Of a stretch of 64,000 nucleotides of DNA, positions 52,073 through 60,391 are shown piece by piece (positions within the stretch are counted from its first letter, which is position 1; every line of letters starts with the position of its first letter). The DNA is taken from the NCBI RefSeq assembly GCF_900156305.1, contig NZ_FTPL01000003.1, forward strand, positions 456,001-520,000, given 5' to 3'. A program made the position numbers and the translations under genes. This stretch comes from Edaphobacillus lindanitolerans. Its GTDB lineage: Bacteria; Bacillota; Bacilli; Bacillales_A; Planococcaceae. The notes under the pieces were generated by a model. It was given only the letters and a program-made list of their open reading frames with translations, had not been told where the DNA came from and did not search any database.

Positions 52073-53257
52073 TTGCGGAGCCGGATATTGGCGGGGATGC
52101 TCATCGTGCTCGCACTGCTTGTGTCGGCGTGCGGCGCACAGTCGAAAGAAGATGTCATGAAAAAGCTGAGCGGCAAATGGACCGATTCAAAGGGGTACGA
52201 GCTTACGGCAGTAATGGAAATCCGGACCGGGCAGGAACCGCGTCTGTACGATGTGGAGGTATGGCACACGAAGCCGGACTACTACCGGGTGAGTGTGACG
52301 CAGGACGGATCGGATGAGGCTCAGATGATCCTCCGGAACAAAGAAGGCGTTTTCGTCGTCACGCCGTCTGTCGGAAAAACCTACAAATTCCAGAGTGACT
52401 GGCCGGAGAAGAACAGCCAGGCTTACCTCATCGGAGCGCTCGCAGAAGACATCCGTGCGGACAAAAAAGCGACGATGAAGGAAGAGGAGAAGGAGTATGT
52501 GTTTGAGACGGCGACGCGGAACAATCACCGGAAGATGCTGCCGTACCAGCGCATCCACATCGACAAGAAGTCGCTGCTGCCGGTGAAAGTCTCGGTTCTC
52601 GACGAAAACAAAGAAGAGCAGATCATGATCTCGTTCAAGAAGATCTCGCTCGGCACGGACCGCGACGCCGGGGACTACGCGGCCGAAAAGCATGCGGCCC
52701 CTCCGAAGGACAAGAAAGGTGCCGCTGCAATGGACGAAGATGACGATGAAGAAGCGGACGAAGAGGAGTCCGGGGAGCAGAAAGACGGGGATACGTCCAA
52801 GGACGGATCCACGGACGGATCAACGGAGGAATCATCGGACGGATCCACGGACGGATCAACCGAAGAATCCCAGGATAAAGAAGGAAATGATGAAGCCGGT
52901 GCCGAATTGGACGGAGAGGAATTCAGGACATCTTATCCGATCCTCAAATGGGAAGGCGTAAATCTTCTTGATGAAGAAACCGTCGGCAAGGGTGCCGAAA
53001 AGCGCGTCTATCTGACGTTCGGCGGCGAGAAGGAATTCATCATCGTGCAGGAAAAAGCACAGGCACCGGCAGACGCGGTCGTACCGGTATTTGCCGAAGG
53101 CGATCCGGCAGACCTCGGGTTCACGATCGGTGCCATCACCGACAACTCGATCAGCTGGGAGCAGGAAGGCGTGTCCTACTTCATCGCCTCGAACGGTCTG
53201 TCGCGTGAAGAGATGGTCGAAGTCGCCACCTCGCTCATCCAATCGGAGCAGAAGTGA
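52073..53257 (+). CDS. ydcC: YdcC-like LolA-fold lipoprotein with acidic insert
   Basis: 394 residues. Lipoprotein signal peptide with the Cys in LLVSACG. Residues about 30-215 and 290-394 are the LolA/YdcC-like halves (YDVEVWHTKPDYYRVSVTQDG; KRVYLTFGGEKEFIIVQEK; SWEQEGVSYFIASNGL). Between them, residues about 221-285 form a highly acidic Asp/Glu/Ser/Thr insert that contains the peptide DGSTDGSTEES twice. In B. subtilis YdcC is a spore-linked lipoprotein near alr; here only surface attachment can be inferred. Start is TTG 52073 (AAAGG 9 nt upstream) or GTG 52064. Confidence 0.82.
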   Translation: MRSRILAGMLIVLALLVSACGAQSKEDVMKKLSGKWTDSKGYELTAVMEIRTGQEPRLYDVEVWHTKPDYYRVSVTQDGSDEAQMILRNKEGVFVVTPSVGKTYKFQSDWPEKNSQAYLIGALAEDIRADKKATMKEEEKEYVFETATRNNHRKMLPYQRIHIDKKSLLPVKVSVLDENKEEQIMISFKKISLGTDRDAGDYAAEKHAAPPKDKKGAAAMDEDDDEEADEEESGEQKDGDTSKDGSTDGSTEESSDGSTDGSTEESQDKEGNDEAGAELDGEEFRTSYPILKWEGVNLLDEETVGKGAEKRVYLTFGGEKEFIIVQEKAQAPADAVVPVFAEGDPADLGFTIGAITDNSISWEQEGVSYFIASNGLSREEMVEVATSLIQSEQK

Positions 53258-53267
53258 CAAACGCATA

Positions 53268-53297
53268 TTGACGAGCTTCTCCCGTCGGGCGGATAAT
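53268..53297 (+). promoter_or_regulatory. Sigma-A promoter of alr
   Basis: TTGACG (53268-53273), 18-bp spacer, GATAAT (53292-53297). Confidence 0.55.
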
Positions 53298-53328
53298 GGA
53301 ACCGACAACGGGAGGAGTGCGGTGCAGG

Positions 53329-54462
53329 ATGGAACGAACGGAATGGGGACGGCCGACACGGGCGGTGATTGACCTGGAGGCAGTCCGGACAAATGTACGG
53401 AACACGAAGGAGTGGATCGGGCCGGAAACGGAGCTCATCGCGGTCGTGAAAGCGGATGGCTACGGGCACGGCGCTGTCCGGGTGGCGGAGGCGGCGCTCC
53501 AGGCGGGGGCATCGATGCTTGCCGTCGCCACGCCGGAAGAAGCAGTGGATCTGAGGGAGGCGGGCCTTGAAGCGGAAATCCTGCTTCTCGGCGCCGCCCC
53601 CCTTCCGTTCCTGGAAGTGGCGGCAGCGCACAACATCACGGTGACGGCGGATTCAGCCAGGTGGGTCAGGGACGCGGCTGCCAGGCCGGAAAAGTGGCCC
53701 AACCCGCTCAAGGTGCATCTGAAGCTCGACACCGGCATGAGCCGCATCGGCATGAGGACCGGGGAGGAATTGCTCGGGGCCTGGGGCACTGCCCGGGAAG
53801 CCGGAATGATCGTCGACGGGGTGTTCACCCATTTCGCAAAGGCGGATGATGAGGATTCCGGACTGCAGCGCCGGCAGGAAGCCCGGTTCCGGGAGCTGAT
53901 CGGTGCGCTTCCGGAAAAGCCGAGGCTCGTGCACGCATCGAACAGCGCCGCGACCTATCTGCATCCGGACGCCCGGTTTGACGCAGTCCGGCTCGGCATC
54001 TCGATGTACGGCATCCCCGCCTCGGAGCATGTCGGCCGCAACATGCCGATCCCGCTGAAACCCGCACTCTCGCTCGAGAGCCGGCTCGTTCATGTAAAGA
54101 AGATCAGCCGCGGGGACACGGTGAGCTACGGCGGGACCTACGAAGCCGTGGATGATGAATGGATCGGCACGATCCCGATCGGCTATGCAGACGGGCTTCT
54201 GCGCGGGCTCGGCGGCCAGGAAGTACTGGTCGGCGGCCGGCGGGTCCCGATTGTGGGGCGCATCTGCATGGACCAGTGCATGGTCCGACTGCCCGGTGAA
54301 ACGGAGCCCGGCGAGCCGGTCGTCCTGATCGGCCGCCAGGGAGATGAAGAGATCACCGCGGCGGAATGGGCAGCCCGTCTCGGAACGATACCCTATGAAG
54401 TCGTCGTCACGCTGTCCAAACGCATTCAGAGGGTTTATCCGAAGCAGGATTGGGAAGGATAA
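53329..54462 (+). CDS. alr: Alanine racemase
   Basis: 377 residues. PLP lysine in LIAVVKADGYGHGAVRVAEA, the conserved LDTGMSRIGM, RLGISMYGI and catalytic tyrosine in SYGGTYEA; MDQCMVRL is typical of the C-terminal beta domain. Converts L-Ala to D-Ala for Ddl and teichoic acid alanylation. ATG 53329 has GGAGGAG and GCAGG upstream. It ends at a long hairpin terminator. Confidence 0.95.
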   Translation: MERTEWGRPTRAVIDLEAVRTNVRNTKEWIGPETELIAVVKADGYGHGAVRVAEAALQAGASMLAVATPEEAVDLREAGLEAEILLLGAAPLPFLEVAAAHNITVTADSARWVRDAAARPEKWPNPLKVHLKLDTGMSRIGMRTGEELLGAWGTAREAGMIVDGVFTHFAKADDEDSGLQRRQEARFRELIGALPEKPRLVHASNSAATYLHPDARFDAVRLGISMYGIPASEHVGRNMPIPLKPALSLESRLVHVKKISRGDTVSYGGTYEAVDDEWIGTIPIGYADGLLRGLGGQEVLVGGRRVPIVGRICMDQCMVRLPGETEPGEPVVLIGRQGDEEITAAEWAARLGTIPYEVVVTLSKRIQRVYPKQDWEG

Positions 54463-54488
54463 AAGATAGCGGCACTCCGACATGAACT

Positions 54489-54550
54489 GACACGGATCAT
54501 CCTCCCGGAGGGGAACGATGTCAAAATGCTTCCTTCCGTGTCTTTTCTTT
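54489..54550 (+). terminator. Terminator of alr
   Basis: GACACGGA (54489-54496) / TCCGTGTC (54535-54542) around a structured loop, followed by TTTTCTTT. Confidence 0.7.
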
Positions 54551-54615
54551 GGGCCTGTCCGATGGTATGATGGATGGGACTGATAAAAGGGACGGATGCG
54601 TCGGAGGTGTTTGCT

Positions 54616-54897
54616 GTGAAAAATAGAGAGAACCATGAGGAGATCATCGTAAGGATCCCGGAGCAGATGCTCCGCGGAATTAGCGAAGCTGCCGGCAGCA
54701 TGCGGGCTGACAGCGACGGCTATGTCTATCTTTCGACAACCAGCCGCACAGAGGACGATCAAACAAATCTTATACGGGAAGCGATGATGAAGGGCTACGT
54801 GGAAATGTCGCATATCAATCTTTCCATCGCAACTGAATGCTTGTACGCGGAATACGAAGCGGAGCACACATTGGAGCGACTCGTAAGCGGAGGATGA
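54616..54897 (+). CDS. ndoAI: Antitoxin EndoAI (MazE-like)
   Basis: 93 residues. Ribbon-helix-helix-like N-terminal half ([15 protein letters not shown]) followed by a toxin-binding tail that wraps the ribonuclease ([21 protein letters not shown]). GTG start at 54616, with GGAGGTG 6 nt upstream. Neutralises EndoA and corresponds to ydcD. The toxin gene starts 4 bp downstream. Confidence 0.9.
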   Translation: MKNRENHEEIIVRIPEQMLRGISEAAGSMRADSDGYVYLSTTSRTEDDQTNLIREAMMKGYVEMSHINLSIATECLYAEYEAEHTLERLVSGG

Positions 54898-54901
54898 AAT
54901 T

Positions 54902-55252
54902 TTGGCCATAAAACGCGGGGACGTTTTCTTTGCAGATTTGTCACCGGTGGTCGGTTCTGAACAGGGCGGCACAAGGCCCGTCCTGGTCATTCAGAACGAC
55001 ATCGGCAACCGGTTCAGCCCGACGGTGATCATCGCAGCCATCACAGCGCAGATACAGAAGGCAAAACTGCCGACCCATGTGGAGATCGATGCGGAGAAGC
55101 ACGGCTTTGACCGGGATTCCGTCATCTTGCTTGAACAAGTGCGGACGATCGACAAATCCCGCCTCACCGACAAGATCACACATTTGGACGACGAACTCAT
55201 GGCGCAGGTGGAACAGGCGCTTGAAGTGAGTCTCGGCCTGGTGAAACTTTGA
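54902..55252 (+). CDS. ndoA: Endoribonuclease toxin EndoA (MazF family)
   Basis: 116 residues, the same length as B. subtilis EndoA/Ydc[35 protein letters not shown] N-terminal block and [22 protein letters not shown] are family landmarks (here beginning [13 protein letters not shown]). Cuts mRNA at UACAU in B. subtilis. TTG start at 54902; a strong terminator follows. Confidence 0.95.
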   Translation: MAIKRGDVFFADLSPVVGSEQGGTRPVLVIQNDIGNRFSPTVIIAAITAQIQKAKLPTHVEIDAEKHGFDRDSVILLEQVRTIDKSRLTDKITHLDDELMAQVEQALEVSLGLVKL

Positions 55253-55265
55253 GCATACATATCCG

Positions 55266-55300
55266 AATGCCGTCCGGCCCATGCCGGACGGCATTTTTTT
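55266..55300 (+). terminator. Terminator of the EndoAI/EndoA operon
   Basis: 13-bp stem AATGCCGTCCGGC / GCCGGACGGCATT followed by T6 or more. Confidence 0.88.
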
Positions 55301-55412
55301 CCCTGCGGCGTCTTTTCCTTCAAATCGCGTGTGCTCCCATCGTTTTTTCGTTACAATGGGAGTAATAAATTTTTTTATAGGATACTGATATCAAAAAGGA
55401 GGCTTCCGGGCC

Positions 55413-56240
55413 ATGCATAGAAAGGTGCCGAAATTTGTCGAAACCCACCTTGATGAAATTATTGAACGCTGGAAACAGCTGATGAAAGAAGATCATGGTG
55501 ACCGATTTTTCCAGATCATGCCAGATGAAGTCGTTGAAAAGACGAGTCACGAATTTGCCGGGCTGATCGTTTCCAACCTGACAGAAGACGGCCAGATGTA
55601 CGAGTCCAAGCTCCATGACTTCTCGGAACGGATCGTCCGGCTCGGCTGGTCGATCACGCTCGTCATGAAGGCGATCGAAAACTTCTCTGACACGGTTTAT
55701 GAAATGCTGTGGGAAGCGGAAGTGATCAATGACAGCAATGTCGCCGAGTATTTCGAAGTCCTGAACGGCTGGATCCGTCCTCTCCGCGAGGAAGTGGTGG
55801 AGGCCTACTCGAACACATGGGAGCGGACCGTGTCGCTTCAGAAGATCGCCCTTCAGGAACTGTCGGCATCGCTCATCCCGGTCGTGGACAAGGTGAGCGT
55901 CATGCCGCTCGTCGGCACAATCGATACGGAGCGGGCAAAGCTGATCATGGAAAACCTGCTCGAAGGCGTTGTGCGGCACCGCTCGGAAGTCGTCCTTCTT
56001 GATATCACGGGCGTGCCCGTCGTGGATACGATGGTCGCCCATCATATCATCCAGGCGGCAGATGCGGTCCGCCTCGTCGGTGCACGATGTATGCTCGTCG
56101 GCATCCGTCCGGAAATCGCACAGACGATTGTCGCACTTGGAATCGACCTGAATGAATTCACAACGACCAGCACATTGCAGCGCGGCATGCAGGAAGCCCT
56201 GGCACTGACGAACAGACAAATCGTGGAGGTGGATGAGTGA
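55413..56240 (+). CDS. rsbR: Stressosome protein RsbR (RsbRA-like)
   Basis: 275 residues: an N-terminal non-heme globin-like sensor domain (1-140) and a C-terminal STAS domain. Both threonines phosphorylated by RsbT in B. subtilis are kept: one in [11 protein letters not shown] (Thr171 region), the other in [10 protein letters not shown] (Thr205 region). Builds the stressosome with RsbS. First gene of the eight-gene sigma-B module. AAAGGAGGCTTCC precedes the ATG. Confidence 0.95.
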   Translation: MHRKVPKFVETHLDEIIERWKQLMKEDHGDRFFQIMPDEVVEKTSHEFAGLIVSNLTEDGQMYESKLHDFSERIVRLGWSITLVMKAIENFSDTVYEMLWEAEVINDSNVAEYFEVLNGWIRPLREEVVEAYSNTWERTVSLQKIALQELSASLIPVVDKVSVMPLVGTIDTERAKLIMENLLEGVVRHRSEVVLLDITGVPVVDTMVAHHIIQAADAVRLVGARCMLVGIRPEIAQTIVALGIDLNEFTTTSTLQRGMQEALALTNRQIVEVDE

Positions 56241-56602
56241 TGAATATGCGGATTCCGATCCTCAAGCTGAGGGAAGTCCTGATCGTCTCGATCCAGTGGG
56301 AGCTGGATGACCAGACCGCACTCCAGTTCCAGGAAGATCTGCTGAAGAAGATGCACGATACATCTGCAAAGGGCGTCGTCATCGATCTGACGCCGATTGA
56401 CTTTATTGATTCATTTATCGCAAAAGTGCTCGGAGATGTGATCAGCATGTCCGGGCTCATGGGTGCGAAAGTGGTCATCACCGGCATCCAGCCGGCCGTC
56501 GCCATTACATTGATCGAGCTCGGCATCCGTCTGGAGAATGTCATGACGGCTCTTGACCTTGAAAACGGTATGGACAAACTTCAACAAGAATTGGAGGCCT
56601 GA
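56240..56602 (+). CDS. rsbS: Stressosome scaffold RsbS
   Basis: 120-residue single STAS domain nearly identical to B. subtilis RsbS ([32 protein letters not shown]). Phosphorylation serine is Ser58 (B. subtilis Ser59). It holds RsbT in the stressosome. Its ATG overlaps the rsbR stop by one base. Confidence 0.95.
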   Translation: MNMRIPILKLREVLIVSIQWELDDQTALQFQEDLLKKMHDTSAKGVVIDLTPIDFIDSFIAKVLGDVISMSGLMGAKVVITGIQPAVAITLIELGIRLENVMTALDLENGMDKLQQELEA

Positions 56603-56604
56603 CG

Positions 56605-57006
56605 ATGGCTTACCGGTCTTCAGTGGATATCCACACAGAATGGGACATTGTCGCTGCGCGGCAGCTGGGCCGGAACGAAGCAAAGAAAATCGGCTTCGGG
56701 ACCGTCGACCAGGCCCGCATCACGACGGCAATCAGTGAACTTGCTCGAAATATATATTTATATGCAGGAACCGGTAAAATCGAGATTGAGCGCCTCAATG
56801 AAAAGGGTATATTCGGTATTGCGATCATCGCGTCCGACGAGGGACCCGGCATTGCGGACGTGCGAAAGGTGATGGAAGACGGATTCTCGACTTCTGGCGG
56901 TCTCGGCGCCGGCATGCCTGGCGTCAAGCGCCTCATGGACGATTTCCGGATCGACACGGAAAAAGGGAAAGGCACGACCATCACCGCGATCAAATGGCTC
57001 AGGTAG
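56605..57006 (+). CDS. rsbT: Serine/threonine kinase RsbT
   Basis: 133 residues, GHKL kinase fold: N box RITTAISELARNIYLYAG, G1 box DEGPGIAD and GLGAGMPGVKRLMDDF. Phosphorylates RsbR/RsbS under stress and then activates RsbU. Starts 2 bp after rsbS. Confidence 0.95.
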   Translation: MAYRSSVDIHTEWDIVAARQLGRNEAKKIGFGTVDQARITTAISELARNIYLYAGTGKIEIERLNEKGIFGIAIIASDEGPGIADVRKVMEDGFSTSGGLGAGMPGVKRLMDDFRIDTEKGKGTTITAIKWLR

Positions 57007-57022
57007 GGAGGGATAACGTCAA

Positions 57023-58024
57023 ATGCCCCGGGACATGGAAAGAGAGTACAAAGAGATACTAAGACAATACATCGAGAATCAATCCGAACAAAACCTCTAC
57101 CTCGGGGAAACGTTTAGCAGGGGGCTCATCGAGAAGGATATATCTCCCGAGGAAGTCATCAGCATACATAAGTCGGCGCTGAAAGACGTACTTCCGGGCC
57201 TGCCCTCGAAAGTCTGGCATTCATTCGATTTTCTCATCGAGATGATGATCCGGTACGGCCTGGCACTCAAGGAGCACCAGAGCCTCGTCAAGAAACAGGA
57301 AGAAATGCAGGTGGAGATGGAACTCGCCTCCAACGTCCAGGAAACGTTGCTGAAGACGAAAATTCCGTCGATCGAAGGGCTCGATATCGGCTATGTGACC
57401 GTCCCTTCGCGCACGATGAGCGGAGATTACATCTACTTCGTCAGCAATGAAGTGGATGAGGCGGGCGTGGCCGTGGCGGATGTCATGGGCAAGGGCATCC
57501 CGGCCGCGCTCTGCATGTCGATGGTCAAATTCGGCATGGACAGCCTGCAGCACACGGAGAAGGGGCCATCGGAAGTCCTGTCGGTGATCAACCGCATCGT
57601 GGAGAAGAGTGTCAATGACTCCATGTTCGTCACGATGTTTTACGGGAAGTATGATGCCGGGAACTCACTGTTTTCCTATGCTTCGGCGGGCCATGAGCCC
57701 GCACTCCTGTACAGGGCCGCGGAGGACAGATTCCATGAATTGTTTGCCAAAGGCCTGCTGCTGGGGGTTTCGGAAGATGCCGAATACGGGGAAGGGGCCG
57801 TCACGATCGAAGACGGCGACTTCATCGCCATCATGACCGACGGAGTGACCGAAGCGCGGACGCCCGAAGGGTTTGTCGAGAAGGAGACGATCCTTGACCT
57901 CATCGGGAGCGTCAAGGACAAGAATGCACAGGAAATGGCCGAACATGTCTTTGCAGAACTTGACCGCATGCAGGGGTTCCGCCTGCAGGATGATTTCTCC
58001 CTCGTCATTTTAAAGAAAAAATAA
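57023..58024 (+). CDS. rsbU: PP2C-type phosphatase RsbU
   Basis: 333 residues: an N-terminal RsbT-binding four-helix domain (1-110), a helix linker, then the PPM/SpoIIE phosphatase (GLDIGYVTVPSRTMSGDYIYF, VADVMGKGIPAAL, GHEPALLYR, IMTDGVTEAR), with the metal-binding aspartates present. Dephosphorylates RsbV-P when bound by RsbT. ATG 57023 or ATG 57035. Confidence 0.95.
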   Translation: MPRDMEREYKEILRQYIENQSEQNLYLGETFSRGLIEKDISPEEVISIHKSALKDVLPGLPSKVWHSFDFLIEMMIRYGLALKEHQSLVKKQEEMQVEMELASNVQETLLKTKIPSIEGLDIGYVTVPSRTMSGDYIYFVSNEVDEAGVAVADVMGKGIPAALCMSMVKFGMDSLQHTEKGPSEVLSVINRIVEKSVNDSMFVTMFYGKYDAGNSLFSYASAGHEPALLYRAAEDRFHELFAKGLLLGVSEDAEYGEGAVTIEDGDFIAIMTDGVTEARTPEGFVEKETILDLIGSVKDKNAQEMAEHVFAELDRMQGFRLQDDFSLVILKKK

Positions 58025-58031
58025 GCGCCAT

Positions 58032-58057
58032 GTTTTAGCCCGGCGAAAGCCGGGTAT
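58032..58057 (+). promoter_or_regulatory. Sigma-B autoregulatory promoter upstream of rsbV
   Basis: GTTTTA (58032-58037), 14-bp spacer, GGGTAT (58052-58057). Same place as the known sigma-B promoter in the B. subtilis sigB operon. The spacer contains a hairpin with a GAAA loop (GCCCGGC GAAA GCCGGG). Confidence 0.85.
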
Positions 58058-58134
58058 ATCTCTTATGTTGTGTATAGGTCCGACTGATTTCGCCGGACCA
58101 CAAATAGAGACTATTAACTAAACGAGGTGTGGAA

Positions 58135-58482
58135 ATGAATCTGCAAGTTGATTTGCGTGAAGAGAACAGTGTCCAGCACTTTAAGGTAGTAGGGGAGATT
58201 GACGCATTCACCGCACCCGCACTCCGGGAACGGCTTTCCGATTTTGCAAGCCAGCAGGAACTTCAGGCCGAGATCGACCTCTCGGACGTTGAATATATGG
58301 ACAGTACAGGGCTCGGTGTGTTTGTCGGGTTCTTCAAACAGGTGAAGGAGAACGGCGGCCATGTGAAAATCACCGGCTTGTCCAATCGTCTCAAGCGGCT
58401 GTTCGACATTACAGGACTCAATGAAGTCATGGATATTGAAACACAGAAAGATGAAGGTGGGTTAGATGATGCAACCGTATGA
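58135..58482 (+). CDS. rsbV: Anti-anti-sigma factor RsbV
   Basis: 115-residue STAS protein. VGEIDAFTAPALRERL and EYMDSTGLGVFVGFFK; the regulatory phosphoserine is Ser57 in MDSTGLG. Unphosphorylated RsbV binds RsbW and frees sigma-B. ATG 58135 follows GAGGTG by 5 nt; the sigma-B promoter is about 75 bp upstream. Confidence 0.95.
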   Translation: MNLQVDLREENSVQHFKVVGEIDAFTAPALRERLSDFASQQELQAEIDLSDVEYMDSTGLGVFVGFFKQVKENGGHVKITGLSNRLKRLFDITGLNEVMDIETQKDEGGLDDATV

Positions 58483-58939
58483 TTATGTGGAGCTGCGGGT
58501 CCCGGCCAAGCCCCAGTATGTAGGGGTGGCCCGCCTGACAATTTCCGGCCTCGCGAGCCGGGTCGGCTTCACTTACGATGATATCGAAGACATGAAGATC
58601 GCTTCGAGCGAGGCGATCACCAACGCCGTCCAGCATGCCTACAAGGACGGGGAAGAAGGCGAAGTCGTTGTCGGGTGCGCGCTTTATGAGGACAGGATTG
58701 AAATCATGGTTGCCGATCACGGACAGAGCTTCAATTTCGAAGAAACGAAAAAGAGCGTCGGCCCGTACCACGATCATGAGGAGGGCATGTTCCTGCGGGA
58801 AGGGGGACTCGGCCTTTACCTGATCGAGACCTTGATGGACGAGATCAAAATCCACCACGACGAGGGCGTTACCGTCTTTATGACGAAATATCTTGGCGGA
58901 GAGCAGGTGGAAAAGGATGTCGAAACAGTCTCCTCCTGA
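58466..58939 (+). CDS. rsbW: Anti-sigma-B factor and serine kinase RsbW
   Basis: 157 residues. GHKL fold with N box SSEAITNAVQHAY, G1 box VADHGQSF and G2 REGGLGLYLIETLMDEI. Holds sigma-B inactive and phosphorylates RsbV. Overlaps rsbV by 17 nt and sigB by 23 nt, as in B. subtilis. ATG 58466 or 58469. Confidence 0.95.
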   Translation: MMQPYDYVELRVPAKPQYVGVARLTISGLASRVGFTYDDIEDMKIASSEAITNAVQHAYKDGEEGEVVVGCALYEDRIEIMVADHGQSFNFEETKKSVGPYHDHEEGMFLREGGLGLYLIETLMDEIKIHHDEGVTVFMTKYLGGEQVEKDVETVSS

Positions 58940-59702
58940 TTCCGGTTCAAAAGAACAGGTGCTCGACTGGATTAAGGCTTATCAGGAAAACAACGATGAA
59001 GCGGCACAGACGAATCTTGTGCTCCACTATGAGCGGCTCGTCCAGTCGATCGCTAGAAAATACTCAAACGGTAAATCGTATCATGAAGACATCGTCCAGG
59101 TCGGCATGCTCGGATTGCTCGGTGCCATCAGGCGGTATGATCCTGCATTCGGCCGCAGCTTTGAGGCATTTGCAGTGCCGACGATCATCGGGGAAATCAA
59201 ACGTTTCCTCCGCGATAAAACATGGGCCGTCCATGTGCCGCGCCGGATCAAGGAACTCGGACCGAAGATCAAATCGGCTGCCGAGGAACTGACGAATGAA
59301 CTCCAGCGTTCCCCGAAAGTCCAGGAGATCGCGGATCATCTGGGCGTCGAGGAAGATGATGTCCTGGAAGCGATGGAAATGGGACGCAGCTACCAGGCGC
59401 TCTCGATGGACCATTCGCTTGAAGCGGATTCGGACGGCAGCACCGTCACCCTGTTCGACATTATCGGGGATACGGATGACGGTTTTGAGATGACGGACCA
59501 GCGCATGATCGTTGCGGACGCCCTTCAGGTACTGTCCGAAAGGGAAAAGCAGATCATCCAGTATACATACATCGAACAGCTGAGCCAGAAAGAGGCGGGT
59601 GAACGTCTCGGCATATCTCAGATGCATGTATCCCGTCTTCAGCGCAAGGCCATCAAGAAATTACAGGAAGCCATTGCGGCTGCAGGTGGTGAAGCTACTT
59701 GA
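58917..59702 (+). CDS. sigB: RNA polymerase sigma factor SigB
   Basis: 261 residues (262 in B. subtilis). Region 2 (EDIVQVGMLGLLGAIRRYDPAFG, SFEAFAVPTIIGEIKRFLRDKTW as parts), region 3 (HVPRRIKELGPKI) and region 4 helix-turn-helix (LSQKEAGERLGISQMHVSRLQRKAIKKL). Directs the general stress regulon; matching promoters are seen at 13,153, 17,156, 21,087, 22,788 and 58,032. Confidence 0.96.
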   Translation: MSKQSPPDSGSKEQVLDWIKAYQENNDEAAQTNLVLHYERLVQSIARKYSNGKSYHEDIVQVGMLGLLGAIRRYDPAFGRSFEAFAVPTIIGEIKRFLRDKTWAVHVPRRIKELGPKIKSAAEELTNELQRSPKVQEIADHLGVEEDDVLEAMEMGRSYQALSMDHSLEADSDGSTVTLFDIIGDTDDGFEMTDQRMIVADALQVLSEREKQIIQYTYIEQLSQKEAGERLGISQMHVSRLQRKAIKKLQEAIAAAGGEAT

Positions 59703-60301
59703 TGATTGTAAAGGACCCGTATGTCGAGGCCTACATTTTTAATGAAGCCAAACACGGCAACCAGGAATCGGGTGACATGCATTTCACGTTCGTGAATGAT
59801 GACTATTTCCTGTGTGCCATTGCAGACGGCCTCGGCAACGGCCCGGTTGCCCGGGAGTCCGCCGCAATCGTTCCCGAGATTCTTGCTGCCCATCATGACG
59901 AATCGATCGACCAGCTGCTCAACCGGTGCAATATGCACATGCATCAGAAACGCGGAGCGGCTGTCGCCATCATCAAAGCCGATTTCAAGGCTTCCACCAT
60001 TCAGTACAGCTGTGTCGGCAACGTGCGATTCTATCTGTATCGGCAGGAAGATGAGAAAATGATTTATCCCCTGCCGGTCATGGGGTATCTGTCCGGCCGG
60101 CCGGTGAAGCTGAGGACCCAGGAGTATGCATACGGCCACGGTGACCTGTTTCTGCTCCATTCGGATGGGGTTGATATCAGGAGCCCGAAGGCGTTCATGC
60201 AGAAAAGCGCCGGGCCGCACGATCTTTATAATCATGTGCTCGAAACGATCGAGCACGGCGATGATGCCACCTTTATTTCAGGCAGCCTGCTCCGTCCATG
60301 A
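59702..60301 (+). CDS. rsbX: PP2C-type phosphatase RsbX
   Basis: 199 residues. CAIADGLGNGPVARESAAI and SCVGNVRFYLYR match RsbX, which dephosphorylates RsbR and RsbS to reset the stressosome. ATG 59702 overlaps the sigB stop by one base. Last gene of the operon; its end reaches into the terminator. Confidence 0.93.
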   Translation: MIVKDPYVEAYIFNEAKHGNQESGDMHFTFVNDDYFLCAIADGLGNGPVARESAAIVPEILAAHHDESIDQLLNRCNMHMHQKRGAAVAIIKADFKASTIQYSCVGNVRFYLYRQEDEKMIYPLPVMGYLSGRPVKLRTQEYAYGHGDLFLLHSDGVDIRSPKAFMQKSAGPHDLYNHVLETIEHGDDATFISGSLLRP

Positions 60302-60315
60302 CGGAGCCTTTTTTT
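60289..60315 (+). terminator. Terminator of the sigma-B operon
   Basis: GCTCCGTC / GACGGAGC, 3-nt loop, then CTTTTTTT. Confidence 0.85.
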
Positions 60316-60391
60316 ATATGTGCGAAAGGCCGGTTTTCCTGAAAATGTGTTAAAGTGGACGAGAATCGAACGACTGAAGGGACTGAGGCGC

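Noticed and set aside
53279..53316. Hairpin that would hide the alr ribosome site (CTCCCGTCGG with CCGACAACGGGAG)
   Set aside because: The likely alr promoter (53268-53297) starts transcription after the first arm, so the arm would not be in the RNA unless there is read-through.
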